Assembly (NCBI GenBank): GCA_900553605.1
Contig: USDX01000005.1
Span: 43,032 to 107,031 of the forward strand
DNA: 64,000 bases
Direction of reading: 5' to 3'
Source: an uncultured Eggerthella sp.
Lineage (GTDB): Bacteria > Actinomycetota > Coriobacteriia > Coriobacteriales > Eggerthellaceae
Shown here: positions 48,677 through 57,335 of the stretch, piece by piece
Layout of the letters: every line of letters starts with the position of its first letter
Numbering within the stretch: position 1 is the stretch's first letter
Translations under genes and position numbers: made by a program
Notes under the pieces: model-generated
Told to the model about the DNA's origin: nothing
Seen by the model: only the letters and a program-made list of their open reading frames with translations
Database searches by the model: none

Positions 48677-49884
48677 GCAGTGAAACGCAAGACCTTTCTA
48701 AAAACGAGGGGAAACAAAGCTCCTATCGCGAAGCCTACCTTGATAATGCTGCCACAACCAAACCGCGTCCCGAGGTGGTGCAGGTTATGATGCGGGAGCT
48801 TCAGAACTACGGCAACGCATCTTCCGTACATGCGCTGGGCAAGAAGGCAAAGCGCGTGTTAGAAGACAGTCGTGCTGTTGTCGCAGCTGCTTTGGGTGCT
48901 GAGCCCGATGAGGTATTTTTCACATCGGGCGGAACCGAGTCGAACAACCTTGCCATTCACGGTTCGGTTATGGCCCGCGGAATCGGTGCAGGTCGAATCA
49001 TAACTTCTGCTTTGGAGCACCCTTCGGTAACGCGATCGGTGCGCGGTCTTAAGCGAGAGGGCGATTGCTGCGTTTCTTATGTCGAAGCCGTACATGGCAA
49101 TTTTGACCTGGAAGCATGCGCGCGCTTCCTCCAGGAACCAACAACATTGGTAACAGTAATGTCGGTGCAAAACGAGCTTGGTTATCGGCTCCCTATCGCT
49201 GAAATCGTCAAGTTGCGCAATGAATATGCTCCCAACGCAGTGGTGCACACCGATGCCGTTCAGGCTTTTGGCAAGATCGACGTTCCCGTACACGAGTGGG
49301 GTGTTGATCTGGCTTCCCTTTCTGCTCATAAGATCGGGGGGCCGAAGGGTATCGGCGCTTTGTTTGTAAAGCGTGGGACCGATATGTTCACCACGGCGTT
49401 TGGGGGTGGGCAAGAACGCGGTCTTCGTTCAGGAACCGAGCCCGTTTACCTCGCCGCTGGTTTTGCCGAAGCGGTACGCTGTGCATTTTCCGACAGGCAG
49501 GCCGAAGAAATGCGCGTTCGCGGATTGTGGGACCGTTTGCGCACTCGGGTTAACGTAGAGATCCCTGATGCGGTAATCAATTCACGTGAGGACGGATCGC
49601 CTTACCTGTTCAATTTCAGCGTTCCTGGTATGAAAAACCAGGCGGCCCTCCGCTATTTGAGCGACCACGGCGTCTACGTTTCCAAGGCTTCTGCGTGTGA
49701 GTCAAACATCAATACCGTTCCAGTTGGCACATGGCGTCATAAGCATCCGCTTTCACTTCAAGCGGCTGGCATTCCCCTTGCAATGGGCAAGCGCACGCTG
49801 CGCGTCAGCTTCGGTTACGATTCATGCGAAGACGATGTCGACCAATTCGTGGATACCCTGAAAGCGTATCTGGCTAGCTGCTAA
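48673..49884 (+). CDS. Cysteine desulfurase (IscS/NifS type) coupled to MOSC protein
   Basis: 403 aa PLP enzyme. PLP-lysine motif SAHKIGGPKGIGAL (about residues 217-230), FTSGGTESNNLAI and the mobile-loop Cys in SKASACESN (about residue 341) identify an IscS-like desulfurase. GTG start overlaps the MOSC gene. Eukaryotic Moco sulfurase is a desulfurase-MOSC fusion; here the same two parts are adjacent separate genes in the Moco region. No iscU or other Fe-S assembly gene is near, favouring a cofactor sulfuration role over general Fe-S assembly. Confidence 0.88.
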   Translation: MSSETQDLSKNEGKQSSYREAYLDNAATTKPRPEVVQVMMRELQNYGNASSVHALGKKAKRVLEDSRAVVAAALGAEPDEVFFTSGGTESNNLAIHGSVMARGIGAGRIITSALEHPSVTRSVRGLKREGDCCVSYVEAVHGNFDLEACARFLQEPTTLVTVMSVQNELGYRLPIAEIVKLRNEYAPNAVVHTDAVQAFGKIDVPVHEWGVDLASLSAHKIGGPKGIGALFVKRGTDMFTTAFGGGQERGLRSGTEPVYLAAGFAEAVRCAFSDRQAEEMRVRGLWDRLRTRVNVEIPDAVINSREDGSPYLFNFSVPGMKNQAALRYLSDHGVYVSKASACESNINTVPVGTWRHKHPLSLQAAGIPLAMGKRTLRVSFGYDSCEDDVDQFVDTLKAYLASC

Positions 49885-49985
49885 AGCAATTCCACTTCGC
49901 CTAAATTGAAGGCGTTCAATGTTAGCTGTTTCTTACGCTTTACGTTGTTAACCTGCGGTAACCAGATTCGGTGCTAAGGTGTGGG

Positions 49986-50016
49986 GAATCGCTCACGTAG
50001 GTGGGCGATTCTTTTT
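49986..50016 (+). terminator. Terminator after the cysteine desulfurase
   Basis: GAATCGC and GCGATTC stem followed by TTTTTG. Confidence 0.85.
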
Positions 50017-50070
50017 GCTTTTAAGCGCCGAACCATGAGTGGCGTTATTCGATGAAAGAAGTTGAGCGTT

Positions 50071-50982
50071 ATGAATAGTGGGTCTTATCAGACATCGAGA
50101 ATGGCGGATGTGCGTCGTGTTCTGTGGATCGTTCTTTTGCTTAATCTGCTGGTTGCGCTTGCGAAGTTCTTTTATGGCTTGGCCACCAATTCTCACTCTA
50201 TGCAGGCTGACGGTATCCATTCGGTGTTCGACTCCATGGGTAATGTAGTTGGCTTGGTTGGGATCACGCTCGCCCTGCGACCCGCAGATGAAGGCCACCC
50301 TTACGGGCACTTCAAATTCGAGACATATGCGAGCATGGTTATCGGTATTCTGCTCATAGCTGCTGCGTTCGAGGTTGGATCAAGCGCTATCGGCGCCCTA
50401 ATTTCAGGCGACCACAATGCTTCCGTTACGGTGGTTTCCTATGTGGTCATGGTGGGCACGCTGTGCATCAACATTGGCGTAACAACGTATGAGCGAAAGG
50501 CCGGTAAGCGTTTGAACAGCGATATCTTGCTGGCAGATGCAAGTCATACGCTTTCTGATGCTATGGTTTCCATTGGCGTCATTGTTGGCCTCGTGCTGAT
50601 TCAGCTCGGCTTCGCCATTGCTGACTCCGTAATGGCCTTGGTTGTCATGGTTGCCATTTTGTATACCGCATTCGATGTGTTCCGTTCGGCTTTTCAGACT
50701 CTTTCCGATAAGGCGCGAATCCCCGAAGAGGAAGTTCGCAAAGTCGTGGAGGGCATCGCAGGTGTTCGGAATGCGCATCGTATTCGCACGCGCGGCACCC
50801 AGGGCGATGTATATGCTGATTTGCATGTGCTGGTTGATCCGGGCATGACCGTTGCTGCTTCGCATGAGCTTGCCGATCGCATTGAATCTGAGATCGTCCA
50901 TAAGTTCCCGCAGGTAAAGGACATCCTTGTCCATATTGAGCCCGATGATGCCTATCATCGGGCAGAGAGCCATTCCGAATAG
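50071..50982 (+). CDS. Cation diffusion facilitator transporter
   Basis: 303 aa CDF protein that exports divalent metals (zinc, iron, manganese or similar) in exchange for protons. Six membrane segments, with metal site motifs HSMQADGIHSVFDS (about residues 41-54) and DASHTLSDAMVS (about residues 157-168), and a cytoplasmic C-terminal domain with RTRGTQGDVYADLHV. ATG 50071 is preferred over an in-frame TTG at 50062. Metal specificity is not clear from sequence. Confidence 0.88.
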   Translation: MNSGSYQTSRMADVRRVLWIVLLLNLLVALAKFFYGLATNSHSMQADGIHSVFDSMGNVVGLVGITLALRPADEGHPYGHFKFETYASMVIGILLIAAAFEVGSSAIGALISGDHNASVTVVSYVVMVGTLCINIGVTTYERKAGKRLNSDILLADASHTLSDAMVSIGVIVGLVLIQLGFAIADSVMALVVMVAILYTAFDVFRSAFQTLSDKARIPEEEVRKVVEGIAGVRNAHRIRTRGTQGDVYADLHVLVDPGMTVAASHELADRIESEIVHKFPQVKDILVHIEPDDAYHRAESHSE

Positions 50983-51016
50983 TGGTCCTGTTTCTGAAAA
51001 AAACGAATCAAGACGG

Positions 51017-51044
51017 TTGACGCAAAGTGCTGTTCTGGTAATAT
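51017..51044 (+). promoter_or_regulatory. Promoter of tRNA-Val
   Basis: -35 TTGACG (51017-51022), 16 bases, -10 TAATAT (51039-51044); transcription would start about 25 bases before the tRNA. Confidence 0.75.
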
Positions 51045-51074
51045 ACAAGCTCGCTGAAGCAGTTCGGCATTTTC

Positions 51075-51149
51075 GGGCGATTAGCTCAGGGGGAGAGCGC
51101 CACCTTGACACGGTGGAGGTCACTGGTTCGATCCCAGTATCGCCCACCA
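51075..51149 (+). tRNA. tRNA-Val (anticodon GAC)
   Basis: Full cloverleaf: acceptor GGGCGAT/ATCGCCC, D-arm GCTC..GAGC, anticodon stem CCACC/GGTGG with loop TTGACAC (anticodon GAC), T-arm ACTGG-TTCGATC-CCAGT. CCA is encoded. Confidence 0.97.
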
Positions 51150-51157
51150 CTTGCACA

Positions 51158-51190
51158 CAGGCCAGAGGCTTAAAGCCCTGGCCTGTTTTC
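51158..51190 (+). terminator. Terminator after tRNA-Val
   Basis: CAGGCC-AG-GGCT-TTAA-AGCC-GGCCTG type stem followed by TTTTCG. Confidence 0.85.
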
Positions 51191-51224
51191 GTTTGCACAG
51201 CTCTTACTGGGAAAGGGAAGAAGC

Positions 51225-52172
51225 ATGCACACCAACATATCGCTCCAACAGCTTCGTTACATTATTGAAGTCGCCGAATGCGGCTCCATCAACGCAGCTA
51301 GCCAGCAGCTGTATGTTTCCCAGCCCACGCTTTCAACCACCATTAAAGACACCGAACAGGAACTGGGGATTTCCATCTTCAACCGCACAAACCGTGGCAT
51401 TACCCTTACGAACGAGGGTACTGAGTTCATCGGTTACGCTCGGCAGATCCTGCAGCAGTTTGATCTGTTTGAGGCACGTTATTCCAACTCGAACAGTGCC
51501 GCCAAGGGCAGGCTTTGCGTTTCTTCCCAACATTACGCCTTTTGCGTTCATGCATTTGTCGATTTGGCCGAGGAATGCGACGAAGAGGAGTACAACTTTT
51601 CCTTGCGTGAGACGCGTACGGCGGAAGTGATTGATGACGTTAAAGAATTCCGTAGCGAAATCGGTGTTTTGTACCTGAGCGAGTTCAATCGTAAGGTGCT
51701 GACCAAGGCATTTTCCGATGCTGGGTTGACGTTTACGCCGCTGTTCGAGGCGCACCCGCATGTGTTCGTCGGCTCTAACCATCCTCTTGCTGGTCGATCA
51801 AGCTTGAGGCCCGAAGACTTGGAAGAGTATCCTCGTTATTCGTTCGAGCAGGGCAGCAACAATTCCTTCTTCTTTGCCGAAGAGCCGCTGAGCCATCTGC
51901 CCCACAGTCAGAACATTACCTATTATGACCGCGGCACCTTGACCATTCTCCTTAATCGCCACAACGGCTATACCATTTCAACGGGCGTTCTCTCCGGTGA
52001 AATGGGGCAGAGCATCTGCTCCATCCCCCTTGAAGTCGATGAAACCATGACGGTTGGCTATCTGTACCATGCCGAGCGTCCATTCTCCCCTTTGGCGCAA
52101 CGCTACATTGATAAGCTTCGTGCCTATATTGAAGACAACCCCACGGTAACCACGTACTATCCAGTTGATTGA
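51225..52172 (+). CDS. LysR family transcriptional regulator
   Basis: 315 aa. N-terminal winged helix LQQLRYIIEVAECGSINAASQQLYVSQPTLSTTIKDTEQELG-like region (about residues 6-47; standard LysR pattern), then a periplasmic-binding-like effector domain. The effector is unknown. Upstream AAAGGGAAGAAGC site fixes the ATG. It precedes the cytoplasmic formate dehydrogenase genes on the same strand with a terminator between; it could regulate them, but there is no direct evidence. Confidence 0.9.
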   Translation: MHTNISLQQLRYIIEVAECGSINAASQQLYVSQPTLSTTIKDTEQELGISIFNRTNRGITLTNEGTEFIGYARQILQQFDLFEARYSNSNSAAKGRLCVSSQHYAFCVHAFVDLAEECDEEEYNFSLRETRTAEVIDDVKEFRSEIGVLYLSEFNRKVLTKAFSDAGLTFTPLFEAHPHVFVGSNHPLAGRSSLRPEDLEEYPRYSFEQGSNNSFFFAEEPLSHLPHSQNITYYDRGTLTILLNRHNGYTISTGVLSGEMGQSICSIPLEVDETMTVGYLYHAERPFSPLAQRYIDKLRAYIEDNPTVTTYYPVD

Positions 52173-52328
52173 TAGGTTTTCCTTCTTTGCGCGGTTGGTG
52201 GCCCGGACTTTCTGCTGGGCGGCTGGTAGGGTCCACCGTTTCATAAGGATTGAATAATTACTCCTTTCGCCGATAAATAGATGCCGTTGCCGTCGAATGA
52301 CATCGAAAACAAGTAGAGTGTTCGCAAG

Positions 52329-52355
52329 TGCCTTCCCCTCGGGGAGGGCGTTTTT
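52329..52355 (+). terminator. Terminator before the second formate dehydrogenase operon
   Basis: GCCTTCCCC and GGGGAGGGC stem around TC, then GTTTTTG; follows the LysR gene. Confidence 0.85.
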
Positions 52356-52466
52356 GCTTGCTGGATGTTGAGCTATTTGGTGCGGTTATCGGTTGTAAGC
52401 TGCTGCTTCTATTCGTAGGAGCTTTATGCGTTGAAGTTCGCGATGCCGTGCAGGGAAGGGGGATGC

Positions 52467-54305
52467 GTGTCCGCGCTATCTATTGAGCCCAAGACGGCTG
52501 CTGATGCGAAGGTGGAATCTTATTTAAAGAGATTTGAGCGAAGGGTCGAGGCTGCACCTCCTGGTCAGTGTCCGCTGACCACCGTTGCATCTTTTCTTGA
52601 AACTGGCGCAAACCAAACGTGCGGGAAATGCGTTCCGTGCCGTGATGGTCTGCCGAAACTTTCTGAGCTGATGCGGGAACTGGCAAACTGCCAGGCAAAC
52701 AACGAAACACTGGAAACCATGCGCGCGCTCGCCCAGATGATTCGCGATGCATCGGATTGCGCGGTAGGGTACGAGGCTGCCCAGGCAACGCTCGATGCGC
52801 TCGATACTTTTTCCGAAGAGGTTGAAGCTCATCTGGTTGGGCATAGCTGCACCCAAGGCATGGGCCAAAGTGTTCCCTGCGAAACCCTGTGCCCGGCTCA
52901 CGTTAACGTGCCAGGGTACATTGCCCTTGTTGGCGAGGGGCGCTATGCCGACGCTATCAAGCTTATTCGTAAAGATAACCCGTTCCCCACGGCATGTGCG
53001 CTGGTGTGCGAGCATCCGTGCGAAAAGCGCTGTCGCCGCATCCTCATCGATGCGCCGCTGAACATTCGCGGCATCAAAAAAATGGCAGTTGACCAGGTTG
53101 CTGCCGATTCCGTTGCCACTCCTGAGCGTTTGCCTGATTCTGGTAAACGGATTGCAGTTGTTGGTGGCGGCCCTTCCGGTCTTACTTGCGCCTATTATGC
53201 GGCGCTGATGGGGCATTCCGTAACGGTGTTTGAGGCGAATCACTCACTGGGCGGCATGATGCGCTATGGCATTCCCGCATATCGTTTTCCGCGCGAACGC
53301 TTAGATGAGGATATTCGTGCCATTCTTTCTGTGGGCAACATCGAAGCGAAGTGCGACGCGCGCGTAGATGCCGTTGCTATGGCGAAAATCAACGATGAGT
53401 TCGATGCGGTGTATGTTGCCATCGGCGCTCAGTTGGGAAAAACGCTGAAACTCGAAAATGGCGATGCTGAAGGCGTGATGTCCGCGGTTGACTTGCTCCA
53501 GAAAATTGGCGATGGAGATTATCCCGATTTCTCCGGCAAGAAGGTTGTCGTGGTTGGCGGTGGCAACGTTGCCATGGACTGTGCACGAACTTCGGTTCGT
53601 GCTGGCGCATCGGAGGTCACGGTTGCGTATCGTCGTAGGCAATCGGATATGACAGCTTTGGTAGAAGAAGTGGAAGCCGCCGTTGCCGAAGGCGTTGAGA
53701 TGGCCGTGCTTGAGGCCCCTGCTCGAGTTGAGGTTGATGAATCGGGGCACTGCGCTGCACTTATTACGCAACCCCAGATGATTGGTGCGGTTAAACGAGG
53801 TCGACCTGCACCCGTTGCTGCCAATAAGCCCGAACGTCGCATCGAAGCCGACGTAATTCTCATTGCGGTTGGCCAGGATATCGATGTGGATCCCTTCGCG
53901 GATTTCGGTATGCAAACAGAACGCGGCAGCTTTGTTGCCAATGGACAACTCGAATCTCCCAATTTGCCTGGAATCTATGTGGGCGGCGATTGTCAGAGCG
54001 GCCCCGCAACGGTGATTAAGGCCATCGGTGCGGGCAAAGTTGCCGCGCGCAATATCGATGAGTATTTGGGCTACCATCATACCCTTTCTTCCGATGTTGT
54101 GCTTCCCGAGCCCAAGCAGAACGATCGAACGCCAAAAGGACGTGTCGAAATTGCTGAGCGCCCCGCTCGTGAGCGCAAGAATGATTTCCTGGGGGTTGAA
54201 TACGGAATGAGCCTGGAGGAAGCGGAGCAGGAGTGCGGACGCTGCCTGCGTTGCGATTGCTTTGGTGCTGGCTGCCAGGTTGATGGGAGGTTCCAGTATG
54301 TCTAA
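52467..54305 (+). CDS. NuoF-like/GltD-like flavoprotein partner of formate dehydrogenase
   Basis: 612 aa electron-transfer flavoprotein. The N-terminus holds a NuoF-type [4Fe-4S] site TCGKCVPCRDG (about residues 51-61), then a GltD-like part with its own cluster Cys (CETLCPAH, CALVCEHPCEKRC), FAD/NAD-binding loops IAVVGGGPSGLTCAYYAAL (about 228-246) and VVVVGGGNVAMDCARTSV, and a Cys-rich C-terminus (CGRCLRCDCFGAGC). Probably moves electrons between FdhF-like subunit and NAD(P). The frame starts at TTG 52431; GTG 52467 after GGGAAGGGGG is preferred. Overlaps the next gene by eight bases, so the two are one complex. Confidence 0.82.
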   Translation: MSALSIEPKTAADAKVESYLKRFERRVEAAPPGQCPLTTVASFLETGANQTCGKCVPCRDGLPKLSELMRELANCQANNETLETMRALAQMIRDASDCAVGYEAAQATLDALDTFSEEVEAHLVGHSCTQGMGQSVPCETLCPAHVNVPGYIALVGEGRYADAIKLIRKDNPFPTACALVCEHPCEKRCRRILIDAPLNIRGIKKMAVDQVAADSVATPERLPDSGKRIAVVGGGPSGLTCAYYAALMGHSVTVFEANHSLGGMMRYGIPAYRFPRERLDEDIRAILSVGNIEAKCDARVDAVAMAKINDEFDAVYVAIGAQLGKTLKLENGDAEGVMSAVDLLQKIGDGDYPDFSGKKVVVVGGGNVAMDCARTSVRAGASEVTVAYRRRQSDMTALVEEVEAAVAEGVEMAVLEAPARVEVDESGHCAALITQPQMIGAVKRGRPAPVAANKPERRIEADVILIAVGQDIDVDPFADFGMQTERGSFVANGQLESPNLPGIYVGGDCQSGPATVIKAIGAGKVAARNIDEYLGYHHTLSSDVVLPEPKQNDRTPKGRVEIAERPARERKNDFLGVEYGMSLEEAEQECGRCLRCDCFGAGCQVDGRFQYV

Positions 54306-57051
54306 CGTATGCGCAAGTTCTTCTCTGATTGCCGATGAGCAGGCTATTTCACTCGTTGTTGACGGCATTTCGGTGTCGGTACCTAAGGGCGCGACGATTC
54401 TTGATGCTGCCGAAAAGGCAGGCGCCCACGTTCCCACACTCTGTTTTTTAAAAGAACGCAGTGCTATTTCTTCGTGTCGCATTTGCATGGTTGAGGTCGA
54501 GGGGGAAGATGCTCCTGTTCCTGCCTGTTCCACCGTAGCAAAAGAGGGCATGGTAATAACTACTGCCTCGGAGCGCTTGGTTGCCTATCGTAAGTTGGCT
54601 ATGGACCTGATTCTTTCCGATCATGGCCTCGATTCCACCAACTATTGCTTCAGCTGTAAAAAGAACGGTGCATGCGAGCTGCAGGCGGTTGCTCGAGAGG
54701 TTGGGGTACAGCATCCTTCGTTTGGGGGAGCTGAAAAACGCAAGCCGGTGTTCGACTCGAACCCCTTCATTTCGTTCGATCCTAATCTCTGCATTCGCTG
54801 CCAACGCTGTGTGGGCGCATGCAATAACGCTGCGGGCAATCATTCGCTCCATACCGCAAAGCGCGGTTTGCGGACGTCGATTGAGGCGCCTTTTGGTCCC
54901 AACTGGAAAACCTCGGGATGCGAATCGTGTGGCAACTGCGTGCAGGCATGCCCGACGGGCGCCCTTACTATGAAGCGTCGTGCGGAATACCGCGAATGGG
55001 AAGTTGAACGCGTGCTTACCACATGCCCCCATTGCGCTACAGGATGCCAATACAATCTCATCGTGAAAAACGGCAAGATCGTTGATACGGAAGCGGTTGA
55101 TGGACCCTCGAATCATGGTTTGCTATGCGTGAAGGGTCGCAGCGGCAGCTTCGATTTCGTTCATTCGGAGGAGCGTCTCACTACGCCCCTTATCCGTAAC
55201 AGCGAAACGGGTCAGCTTGAGCCCGCAACATGGGATGAGGCCCTTGATCTTGTTGCGGCAAAGATGGGTGCACTGCGTGATGAGTTTGGCGGTCAGGCCC
55301 TTGCTGCGTTTGCGTGTGCTCGCTCTGCCAATGAAGACATCTACATGCTTCAGAAAATGGCACGTACGGTGTTCAAGACGAATAACATCGATAACTGCGC
55401 TCGCGTTTGCCATGGCCCTTCGGTTGCTGGTTTGGCTCAAACCCTTGGTTCTGGCGCTATGACCAATCCTATTGCCGACATCGCTCGTAACGCTGATGTG
55501 ATCATGCTGGTTGGCTCGAACCCAGAGGAAGCCCATCCGGTTATCGGCATGCAGATCCGCCATGCGGTCGAAACGGGAACAAAACTTATCGTGGTCGATC
55601 CGCGCAATATTGGTCTTTCTGCTAAAGCCGATATTCATCTGAAACTGCATCCTGGCACCAATGTTGCGTTTGCCAATGGTGTTGCAAGAGTGCTTATTCA
55701 CGAGGGTCTTATCGACGAGGCGTTTATCGCAGAACGCTCTGAAGGTTTTGACGACTTCAAGGCGATGGTGGAAAAGTACACACCTGAATACGTGGCGGAA
55801 ATCTGCGGCATCGATGCTTGCGATTTGGTTGCTGCGGCAAAGCTGTATGGGGAAGCGGGTGCCGCTGCTATCGTGTACTGCCTTGGTGTTACTGAGCATA
55901 CTAGTGGCACTGAAGGCGTAATGGCGTTGTCGAATTTGGCTATGATCACAGGCAACTTCGGAAAGCCAGGGACGGGCGTCAACCCTATCCGTGGACAGAA
56001 CAATGTGCAGGGCGCCTGTGATATGGGCGCAACCCCTGGCGATTTCCCTGGCTATCAAAAACTCGCCAATGCTGAAGTGATGAAACGCTTCGAGGACCAT
56101 TGGGGAGTTGAGATCCCCAAGTGGAAGGGCACCTATGCAACCGAGTGTTTCCCCAAGATGATCTCGGGAGACATCAAGGGCTTGTTCATCTTCGGCGAGG
56201 ACCCGGTACGAACCGACCCCGACACCAACCACGTTATCAAGGCTCTTGAAGCGCTCGATTTCTTGGTGGTTGACGATCTGTTCTTGACCGAAACAGCCAA
56301 ATTCGCCGATGTTGTTCTTCCTGGTCGCAGTTATGCGGAAAAAGAAGGTACGTTCAGCAACACCGAGCGTCGTGTTCAACGAATTCGCACAGCGGTCACC
56401 ATTCCCGGCACACGTCTCGACACCGATATCTTCATCGATTTGATGAATCGCATGGGATATGACCAGCCGCGGCTTACAAGCGCCCAGATCATGGATGAAA
56501 TCGCGGAGCTTACTCCAAGCTTCCATGGCATTAGCCACGAACGTCTTGACTCGGAAGAAGTTGCAGGTCGGGGTCTGCAGTGGCCTTGCCTTGACAAGGA
56601 CCATCCAGGTACGCCGATCATGCACGTGGGCGGCTTTACTCGCGGTCTGGGCATCTACTCACTGGCTGACTACATTCCTTCAGCAGAGCTGCCTGATGAA
56701 GAGTTCCCGCTCATACTCACTACGGGTCGTATTTTGTATCACTACAACGCGACGGCTATGACGGATAAAACTCCTGGCTTGAACGAGATTTGCGGCCATT
56801 CGTTTATTGAGGTCAACTCGGTCGATGCCGAACGATTGGGCATCTCGGATGGCGGTAGGGTTCGCGTTGAAAGTCGTCGAGGGAGCATCGAATCGGTGGC
56901 ACGCGTTTCGGATAAGACCAATCCTGGTGAAACATGGATGCCCTTCCACTTCCAGGATGGCAACGCCAACTGGCTTACCGATGCAGCGCTCGATCGTATT
57001 TGCTCTACGCCTGAATACAAGGTGTGTGCGGTGCGGGTTTCCGCATTGTAG
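54298..57051 (+). CDS. Cytoplasmic formate dehydrogenase-type catalytic subunit (cysteine form)
   Basis: 917 aa, no signal peptide. N-terminal NuoG-like part: [2Fe-2S] CFLKERSAISSCRICMVE (about residues 43-60), His-Cys cluster DHGLDSTNYCFSCKKNGACE, two ferredoxin clusters (CIRCQRCVGAC, CESCGNCVQACPTG). Then the molybdopterin-enzyme core with CPHCATGCQYNLIV, and Cys371-His372 in CARVCHGPSVAGL, the position of Sec in FdhA. It thus works without selenium. End has the MGD-binding LILTTGRILYHYNATAMTDK segment. ATG 54298 follows GGGAGG. With the flavoprotein it forms an NAD(P)-linked formate dehydrogenase; CO2-reducing direction is possible. Confidence 0.9.
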   Translation: MSNVCASSSLIADEQAISLVVDGISVSVPKGATILDAAEKAGAHVPTLCFLKERSAISSCRICMVEVEGEDAPVPACSTVAKEGMVITTASERLVAYRKLAMDLILSDHGLDSTNYCFSCKKNGACELQAVAREVGVQHPSFGGAEKRKPVFDSNPFISFDPNLCIRCQRCVGACNNAAGNHSLHTAKRGLRTSIEAPFGPNWKTSGCESCGNCVQACPTGALTMKRRAEYREWEVERVLTTCPHCATGCQYNLIVKNGKIVDTEAVDGPSNHGLLCVKGRSGSFDFVHSEERLTTPLIRNSETGQLEPATWDEALDLVAAKMGALRDEFGGQALAAFACARSANEDIYMLQKMARTVFKTNNIDNCARVCHGPSVAGLAQTLGSGAMTNPIADIARNADVIMLVGSNPEEAHPVIGMQIRHAVETGTKLIVVDPRNIGLSAKADIHLKLHPGTNVAFANGVARVLIHEGLIDEAFIAERSEGFDDFKAMVEKYTPEYVAEICGIDACDLVAAAKLYGEAGAAAIVYCLGVTEHTSGTEGVMALSNLAMITGNFGKPGTGVNPIRGQNNVQGACDMGATPGDFPGYQKLANAEVMKRFEDHWGVEIPKWKGTYATECFPKMISGDIKGLFIFGEDPVRTDPDTNHVIKALEALDFLVVDDLFLTETAKFADVVLPGRSYAEKEGTFSNTERRVQRIRTAVTIPGTRLDTDIFIDLMNRMGYDQPRLTSAQIMDEIAELTPSFHGISHERLDSEEVAGRGLQWPCLDKDHPGTPIMHVGGFTRGLGIYSLADYIPSAELPDEEFPLILTTGRILYHYNATAMTDKTPGLNEICGHSFIEVNSVDAERLGISDGGRVRVESRRGSIESVARVSDKTNPGETWMPFHFQDGNANWLTDAALDRICSTPEYKVCAVRVSAL

Positions 57052-57335
57052 CGCTGGCCAATAACTGCTCTTCGCCCCGTCGGCATATGAGCCGCATCTC
57101 CTAATTTGGATCGAGATACCAAGGTCCAAGTTCGGGAGGTGTAGTTCAGAGCTGGCGGGGCTTTTTTGGTGGGCGCCCACTCGCTTAAGGGTGATGGCAG
57201 GTCTTTTCTTTTGGTGGGTGCCCGTTAGTTGGGGGGGGCGGTGGTAGATGCCTCTTCTCTTTCCAATGGGGATGTGAAAATAAATAACGTAGTGTTGTTT
57301 GTTTGGGTGAGGAGGAGGACAATCGGCAACGGAAT
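57052..57335. other. Gap after the formate dehydrogenase operon
   Basis: No gene. GCCCCGTCGGC near 57074 and GCTGGCGGGGC plus TTTTTT near 57155-57171 could pair as a long-range terminator. TTTTGGTGGGCGCCCACT and TTTTGGTGGGTGCCCGTT recur 50 bases apart. Confidence 0.45.

Noticed and set aside
55123..56625. 500-residue antisense frame in the second formate dehydrogenase
   Set aside because: Overlaps conserved catalytic sequence on the other strand and has no family features.
57074..57171. tRNA-like fold after the formate dehydrogenase operon
   Set aside because: Outer arms pair imperfectly, but there is no anticodon arm or T-loop; more likely a long-range terminator.
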